From Bifidobacteriaceae bacterium (GTDB lineage Bacteria; Actinomycetota; Actinomycetes; Actinomycetales; WQXJ01), in the NCBI GenBank assembly GCA_031266115.1, contig JAISBQ010000234.1, positions 1 to 20,240 of the forward strand: a stretch of 20,240 nucleotides of DNA, in the 5' to 3' direction. How positions within the stretch are numbered: the stretch's first letter is position 1; every line of letters begins with the position of its first letter. A model generated the notes under the pieces. That model was not told the origin of the DNA. It ran no database searches and was given only the letters and a program-made list of their open reading frames with translations. The position numbers were made by a program, and so were the translations under genes. Of the stretch, positions 16,061-20,240 are shown piece after piece.

Positions 16061-16125
16061 TCGCCGAGTTTCACCTTTCCGGGCTCTACCGGCCGGTTTG
16101 GGCCCGCAAAGGTGAAACTCGACGA
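16061..16125. repeat. Stem-loop unit 2 of a tandem pair
   Basis: The lower stem is GAGTTTCACCTTT (16066-16078) with AAAGGTGAAACTC (16108-16120), 13 perfect pairs. A 2x2 internal loop follows, then the same GGGCTC (16081-16086) / GGGCCC (16100-16105) stem and a 13-base loop as in unit 1. The 14-base loop sequence GCCGGTTTGGGCCC is identical in both units. Outer TCG/CGA pairs are also shared. Where the arms differ from unit 1 (CAGGTT against CACCTT), both sides changed together so pairing is kept. Confidence 0.8.
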
Positions 16126-16159
16126 GCAATGGCAGGGAGAGTCAGGTTCTGGGTGGGGT

Positions 16160-17161
16160 TTACCTGACGGTGATGGGGAACCTCTTGGCGGCGGCGGCCT
16201 CGAAGGCGCCGGTGGTGTCGAAGAACGCTACGTCGATGGCGTGGCGGCCCTTGGACAAACGCGGCAGCGTGACCGTGGCCTTGCCCTTGGCCGATGGCGT
16301 GATCTTGACGGTCTTGGCCGTGCCGCCCCACGAGACCACCACCGTGCCCACGGGAACCGCGGCGTCCGCAGCAATCGCGACCCGAACCTTGGGCTTCACT
16401 CCGGCCTTGACCTTCGCCTTCACCGCCCGCGCTGATACCGCGACATCCGCCGGTCCCACTGGCGCATCCGCCGGCGGCGTGACCCCGATCGACCCGCCCC
16501 CTCCGGCCGGGGGTGTCTCGGTCGGCGGCGCCGGTGGCGACGGCGAGGGCGACGGCAACGCGGACGGGGACTGGGCCGGCACCGGCGCCTCGCCCTCCCC
16601 ACTGCGCCCCGCGTTGGCAGTGCTCTGCGCCGAGGGACTCGACGATGGCGTTGGCGAAGCCTTCTCCTCCACCATCACTGGTGGCGACAGGCCAACCCCA
16701 ATGATCGGGTCGAAGCACACCTCCCACGTGTGCTCGAAGGCCACCGCGTAGTTGATCCTCGCGCCGCGATCAGCCTCCGTGACCACATAGCTATCATCAA
16801 AACTCACAACCAATCCATCCCTCACCCATCCGCCCTGACCGAGGTCCCTCGTTCGGCCGCCCCACCCGGACCCCGAACCCCCGGTCATGGCAAACGACGT
16901 CGCGTGGAGCGTAGTGCCGGGCACGACAGTAGGCCCCCCGGTCAATGCCGGCAGCCTCACCCAGCCCGAATACTTGACATCCGGGCACGCAATATCCTCG
17001 TCGCCAATCGCCTCATCAGCCCAAACCGGCACGGGACCCGCCGCGCCGCCAATCGCCAAGCACGCCACAGCCATGCCAGCGACAGCCCCTCGCACTACCC
17101 CCCGCGATACGGTGCCTCCCCCCGCCGCGAGAGTCCTGCCACGAACTCGCCATCCAGCCAT
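16160..17161 (-). CDS. Secreted two-domain protein, paralog A
   Basis: A 333-residue exported protein of unknown role. A signal peptide (about 20-48) ends near VWADE. Residues about 55-165 form a domain with one Cys near each end (Cys59, Cys149) and the markers GWVRLPALTGGPTVVPGT, WVRDGL, SYVVTEADRG and INYAVAFEHTWEVCF. The pattern 'W..DG...Y.VTEADRG..I' resembles bacterial Ig-like repeats. A Ser/Pro linker (about 168-235) and a C-terminal Ig-like domain (about 237-333), ending KRFPITVR, follow. The C-terminal domain is almost the same as in the gene at 19050-20063, at DNA level too. ATG 17161 has AAAGGAG eight bases upstream; a 10-residue in-frame extension is possible. It lies 40 bases after the protease gene and is probably co-transcribed with it. 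No wall-sorting signal is visible. Confidence 0.85.
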   Translation of the reverse strand: MAGWRVRGRTLAAGGGTVSRGVVRGAVAGMAVACLAIGGAAGPVPVWADEAIGDEDIACPDVKYSGWVRLPALTGGPTVVPGTTLHATSFAMTGGSGSGWGGRTRDLGQGGWVRDGLVVSFDDSYVVTEADRGARINYAVAFEHTWEVCFDPIIGVGLSPPVMVEEKASPTPSSSPSAQSTANAGRSGEGEAPVPAQSPSALPSPSPSPPAPPTETPPAGGGGSIGVTPPADAPVGPADVAVSARAVKAKVKAGVKPKVRVAIAADAAVPVGTVVVSWGGTAKTVKITPSAKGKATVTLPRLSKGRHAIDVAFFDTTGAFEAAAAKRFPITVR

Positions 17162-17201
17162 TCCCACTACTCCTTTCGAGCGACCACACATTCCGCTGCT
17201 C

Positions 17202-18860
17202 TCAGTCAGTGATCGTCACCCACTCTTGTGTAGACGAGGACACCTCGCCCAAGTTGCCACCCAAGTCGACATACGAAATAGTCACCAGTACCGAACCTCG
17301 GAATGATGTCCCCAGGTTGAGGTAGTAACCATGAGATGACCCAGCTGCTGGATAATACGCCAACGACGCTGAATTCTGCTGACCCGCGGAAATGGAATGA
17401 GTCTGTTGAGTTGTTCCCTGCGTGATCTTCACCTTAGTCTGCACCGCCCCTAAGGGCACATTCGGATCTACCACCCAACCAGATACGTTCACGCTCCCCG
17501 CTCCCCCCGTGATAGACTGTGCCATCCCGACGGGCGCAGTGCTCCACGTATCGAGCGTCGAATACGTGTCTTGGAGCGCTCGCGACACTCGTGTAAACAG
17601 ACCAGTGTTTTCTGAGTGTCCGCTGACGATCCCGACCGCAAACGCGGTGCCGTTGGTCATCGGAGCATAGGCGGGACCTCCACTGTCACCTGGTACCGAA
17701 ACGGATCCAGACGACGGCTGCCACGTAAAACCGCTGGCGATCGTGTGCCCTATGTGATCTGCGCTACCAGTCGCGCTATAGGTGAATGTCACGTCGGTCC
17801 CCGTAATTGTCCCGCACGACTCGCTGCCTGTTGTCGCTCCCCGAAAACAGACGCCCATACCGACCAGCGGCTCTAGTTGACCGACCACCTTATGCGAGAG
17901 TGAGGTCTGCAAACTAGGCAAGCCTCCTCCATCCGGAATGGAGAAGCGCGCCGCGTCGCTATACTGGACAGCCATTCCCCAATACGAATTGGCTGACAAA
18001 GCGCCGTATCCACCGCCAAACCCACTCTCCCCAGGATACACAGCATCGCCAATCGCTCCACAATGGCCAGCGGTGAGCGCTCCGGGCCCGACGATCCGAA
18101 ACGCCGCCGTGCAACTGGCATTCGTATTATCAGCACGATAGACTCGAATTCGCTTCCCACCTTTGAGGGGGGACGTGTCCTGCACGTCCACAGGTACGGG
18201 ATCCTCTTCCTGTTTGACTACTACGGTCGGTTCGCCAACTCCCGGTCGAGTGAACGGTGCCAGCTCAAGCCCGCTCGCCGCAGCGCGGTTAGCAACGGTT
18301 GCTTCAGTTCCCATCTGAACGGACTGACTCATCGAAGCGACTTCGCTGTCGGACTCCACTCCGACGCGAACCACGCCGGCCGCGTAATCAACGACGAACG
18401 ATGTGAAGCCACCTTCTTCAGCGGTTGCCCGGACCGACTGTGCGATTTCGTCCAGCGCACTTCGTGACACCTCGCGACTCACGAGTTGAACCGGAGCGAT
18501 CTGCGACAGCAACTCTGTCAGGGTAATGATCTCATATTCCGCGAGATCAAGGACAGCGATCATGAACTTCTGTTGATCCTGAGAAAGCCACAGATCGATG
18601 TAGCGGTCACCGAGGACTTCCAGAGCCACGCTCCTGACATCATCGGCAACCTGTGCAATATGCATACCATTGGACGGAAGACCAGAAAGGTCAGCGCCTT
18701 CGGCAATCTCAGTCTCAGCGACCGAAATCAGGGAGTCAGATCCAAGAGTGTCGCCGGACGAGGCCGGCACACTCTGACACATGAGAAGTGCGCCGCCGAG
18801 TAGGATGACGACGCCAATCGAGAACGGCCTAGCAGCACGGCCGCGACGGATAGATAGCAT
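17202..18860 (-). CDS. Secreted trypsin-like (S1, streptogrisin-type) serine protease
   Basis: An exported endopeptidase of 552 residues. The N-terminus has Arg-rich RRGRAARP and a hydrophobic signal segment, probably cleaved near VPASS. A propeptide-like region of about 190 residues follows, with IDLWLSQDQQKFMIAVLDLA. The protease domain shows the triad His266 (ALTAGHCG), Asp302 (VQYSDAARFSI) and Ser393 (SVPGDSGGPAY), plus likely disulfides Cys250-Cys267 and Cys338-Cys349. The C-terminal ~105 residues contain VNVSGWVVDPN and AAGSSHGYYLNL, resembling the 'GWALDPDT' beta-domain attached to many actinobacterial secreted proteins. Base composition is visibly less GC-rich than its neighbours, suggesting transfer. 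ATG 18860 is preferred; TTG 18878 is in frame. Paralog A follows 40 bases downstream, suggesting an operon. Confidence 0.9.
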   Translation of the reverse strand: MLSIRRGRAARPFSIGVVILLGGALLMCQSVPASSGDTLGSDSLISVAETEIAEGADLSGLPSNGMHIAQVADDVRSVALEVLGDRYIDLWLSQDQQKFMIAVLDLAEYEIITLTELLSQIAPVQLVSREVSRSALDEIAQSVRATAEEGGFTSFVVDYAAGVVRVGVESDSEVASMSQSVQMGTEATVANRAAASGLELAPFTRPGVGEPTVVVKQEEDPVPVDVQDTSPLKGGKRIRVYRADNTNASCTAAFRIVGPGALTAGHCGAIGDAVYPGESGFGGGYGALSANSYWGMAVQYSDAARFSIPDGGGLPSLQTSLSHKVVGQLEPLVGMGVCFRGATTGSESCGTITGTDVTFTYSATGSADHIGHTIASGFTWQPSSGSVSVPGDSGGPAYAPMTNGTAFAVGIVSGHSENTGLFTRVSRALQDTYSTLDTWSTAPVGMAQSITGGAGSVNVSGWVVDPNVPLGAVQTKVKITQGTTQQTHSISAGQQNSASLAYYPAAGSSHGYYLNLGTSFRGSVLVTISYVDLGGNLGEVSSSTQEWVTITD

Positions 18861-18886
18861 TTGACAAATCAACCCCAAACATTCGC

Positions 18887-18966
18887 GAGTAGATAGTTTT
18901 CAATATCACTGCGACGACGCCGGTCACGGGAGCCAGCCCAGGAGGCCAAGATCCTGGATCAACGGG
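18887..18966 (-). promoter_or_regulatory. Duplicated 80-base upstream region, copy before the protease
   Basis: This 80-base segment, 26 bases before the protease ATG, aligns without gaps to 20081-20160; I count 65 identical positions by hand. Conserved blocks read on the plus strand include ATCACTGCGACGA and GGATCAAC. Because each copy ends just before a start codon, it is probably a promoter and 5' leader. On the minus strand GTGACC and TATTGA with a 16-base spacer are possible boxes in this copy, but they are poorly kept in the other copy. Confidence 0.6.
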
Positions 18967-19049
18967 CGCGAGTGCGACGCTACCACGTCGCAACTCCACC
19001 ACGCCACCGGGTCGCGGTTCGACAGAGGGGGCGGGACCAGCTGCTGTGT

Positions 19050-20063
19050 TCACCTGACGGTGATGGGGAACCGCTTCGCGGCGGCGGCCTCAAAGGCACC
19101 GGTGGTGTCGAAGAACGCCACGTCGATGGCGTGGCGACCCTTCGGCAAACGCGGCAACGCGATTGTCGCCCTCCCCTTGGCCGACGCTGTGATCTGGACG
19201 GTCTTGGCCGTCCCGCCCCACGAAATGACCAGCGTTCCCACCGGGACTGAGGCCCCGGCGGTGACCGCCACCCGAACCCTGGCCTTGACGCCGGCCTTGA
19301 CTTTGGCCTTCACCGCCCGCGCGCTCACCGCGACATCCACCGGCTCTTCAGGGACGCTCGCCTGCGGCACGAGCGTGGAGGGCGAACTGCTTGCGCCTCC
19401 CGCTGTGGACCCCGCGGACGCCGTGGACGATGACGGCGTGGGCGCCGGCGTCGGAGGAGGCGGCAGTAGCGCGGGGCCCCCTGCGTCACCCGAATACCCA
19501 GGCCCCGCCTGATTGTCACCCTGCGCCGATGGACTCGACGACGGCGCGGGCGAGGACTCCTCTTCCACCATCACGGGCGGCGAGAGCGCGACTCCGACCA
19601 TCTTCTCGAAGCACACGTCCCATGTGCGCTCAAAGGCCACCGCGTAGGTGATACTCGTTCCGCGATCGGCCTCCTGCACCACATAGGAGTCGGCGAGGCC
19701 GACGAGCAACCCGTCCCTCGCCCATCCGCCCCACCCGAGTTCGGTCTTCTGCCCCTGCGGTTGGAACCCGGTGTCCTCCACGAGCGCGGAGGATGGCGCT
19801 TGCAATCTGGTGCCCGGCCGGACGATGGGACCATCCGCTAATGCCGGCAATGTCACCCATCCCACGAGTCCTATCGCCGGGCACGCGATGTCTTCGCCTC
19901 CGTCAGGACCTGAGGCACTGGCGGCTTCGGCACCCCCAAGCATCGCCAACGCAAGGCACACCGCACCCAGTCCTCCGGCGCCCCTGCGCAAAGACGCCCA
20001 GCGAACAACACTCAGGCCCGGCGCCAACCCACCCCCACGACGCACCATTCCAAGCATTTTCAT
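19050..20063 (-). CDS. Secreted two-domain protein, paralog B
   Basis: A 337-residue exported protein, paralogous to the gene at 16160-17161; role unknown. The signal peptide lies at about 25-50 (basic WASLRRGAG, then an Ala/Leu-rich core ending near AASAS). The N-terminal domain (about 57-168) has Cys61 and Cys151 and the markers GWVTLPALADGP, WGGWARDGL, SYVVQEADRG and YAVAFERTWDVCF. A Ser/Pro/Thr linker (about 170-238) follows, then the Ig-like C-terminal domain (about 241-337) ending KRFPITVR. The linkers of the two paralogs have diverged most; the C-terminal domains are nearly identical. GAGGGGG lies only two bases before ATG 20063 but eight before ATG 20057, so the start two codons later is equally likely. 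Upstream lies the duplicated 80-base region. No sorting signal or membrane anchor is seen. Confidence 0.85.
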   Translation of the reverse strand: MKMLGMVRRGGGLAPGLSVVRWASLRRGAGGLGAVCLALAMLGGAEAASASGPDGGEDIACPAIGLVGWVTLPALADGPIVRPGTRLQAPSSALVEDTGFQPQGQKTELGWGGWARDGLLVGLADSYVVQEADRGTSITYAVAFERTWDVCFEKMVGVALSPPVMVEEESSPAPSSSPSAQGDNQAGPGYSGDAGGPALLPPPPTPAPTPSSSTASAGSTAGGASSSPSTLVPQASVPEEPVDVAVSARAVKAKVKAGVKARVRVAVTAGASVPVGTLVISWGGTAKTVQITASAKGRATIALPRLPKGRHAIDVAFFDTTGAFEAAAAKRFPITVR

Positions 20064-20080
20064 GGCCCCCTCAGATTTGT

Positions 20081-20160
20081 GAGCAGACAGTTTTCGAGAT
20101 CACTGCGACGATGCCGGCCACGGGAGTCAGCCCCTGTCGTCAAGGTCCCGGATCAACAGG
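20081..20160 (-). promoter_or_regulatory. Duplicated 80-base upstream region, copy before paralog B
   Basis: Ungapped match to 18887-18966 (65 of 80 positions by hand count), ending 17 bases before ATG 20063. Weaker similarity seems to continue beyond 20160 (a shared ACGCTACCA). The placement directly before a start codon in both copies argues for a shared promoter or leader control. The final 80 bases of the window hold only a small CCCAACGCTGGG imperfect palindrome and no gene I can support. Confidence 0.6.
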
Positions 20161-20240
20161 CTTTCAACACGCTACCACCACGCAGCCCAACGCTGGGTCA
20201 CCCGGTTTCTAGTTGGAAGTGCAACGGGCTGTGGCCTGGA

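Noticed and set aside
18753..18765. Lipoprotein signal in the protease (LLMC near the N-terminus)
   Set aside because: The residue before Cys is Met rather than Gly, Ala or Ser, so it does not fit a lipobox; an ordinary signal peptide is more likely.

Overview
The window looks like a chromosomal segment of a high-GC Gram-positive bacterium (Actinomycetota). The evidence is the actinobacterial gene block clpS - DUF2017 - murI - MBL hydrolase - rph - rdgB, the strong GC bias, frequent GTG starts, several starts that look leaderless, and secreted proteins with long Ser/Pro/Thr linkers. A giant fused acyl-CoA dehydratase-activase-type iron-sulfur protein suggests an anaerobic or facultatively anaerobic lifestyle (inference). 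I cannot name the family or genus with confidence.

Layout. (1) Bases 1-2550 are an accessory strip. It holds a weak HTH-like fragment, an Abi-family/HEPN-type protein on the plus strand, a frameshifted protein with three helix-turn-helix repeats, and a VapBC-type toxin-antitoxin pair whose toxin carries Asn at a normally acidic PIN position. (2) Bases 2581-15120 are all minus strand and form the housekeeping block. In transcription order it reads clpS, DUF2017, murI, MBL hydrolase, then two insertions (a 1300-residue secreted surface protein and the 1444-residue activase/dehydratase-like protein), then rph and rdgB. Four-base stop/start overlaps join murI to the MBL gene, the activase to rph, and rph to rdgB. 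(3) Bases 15292-15970 (plus strand) hold a second toxin-antitoxin pair, Phd/YefM-type plus an intact PIN toxin. (4) Bases 15974-16125 hold two tandem stem-loops whose arms differ in sequence but keep full pairing. They lie exactly between converging genes. (5) Bases 16160-20240 hold a secreted-protein cluster on the minus strand: two paralogous secreted proteins (333 and 337 residues) and, between them, a secreted trypsin-like serine protease of visibly lower GC. The same 80-base sequence lies upstream of the protease and upstream of the second paralog.

How the parts relate. The housekeeping genes cover N-degron protein turnover (ClpS), cell-wall D-glutamate supply (MurI), RNA 3'-end trimming (RNase PH) and nucleotide-pool cleaning (RdgB). 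The activase gene is translationally coupled to rph, so its expression probably feeds through to rph and rdgB. The secreted cluster looks like a duplication of a promoter-plus-gene unit, with a protease gene now sitting between one promoter copy and its paralog. The strongest candidates for something undescribed are the tandem compensatory stem-loops and the duplicated promoter / protease / paired secreted-protein locus. I saw no rRNA, tRNA, CRISPR array, insertion sequence or replication origin.
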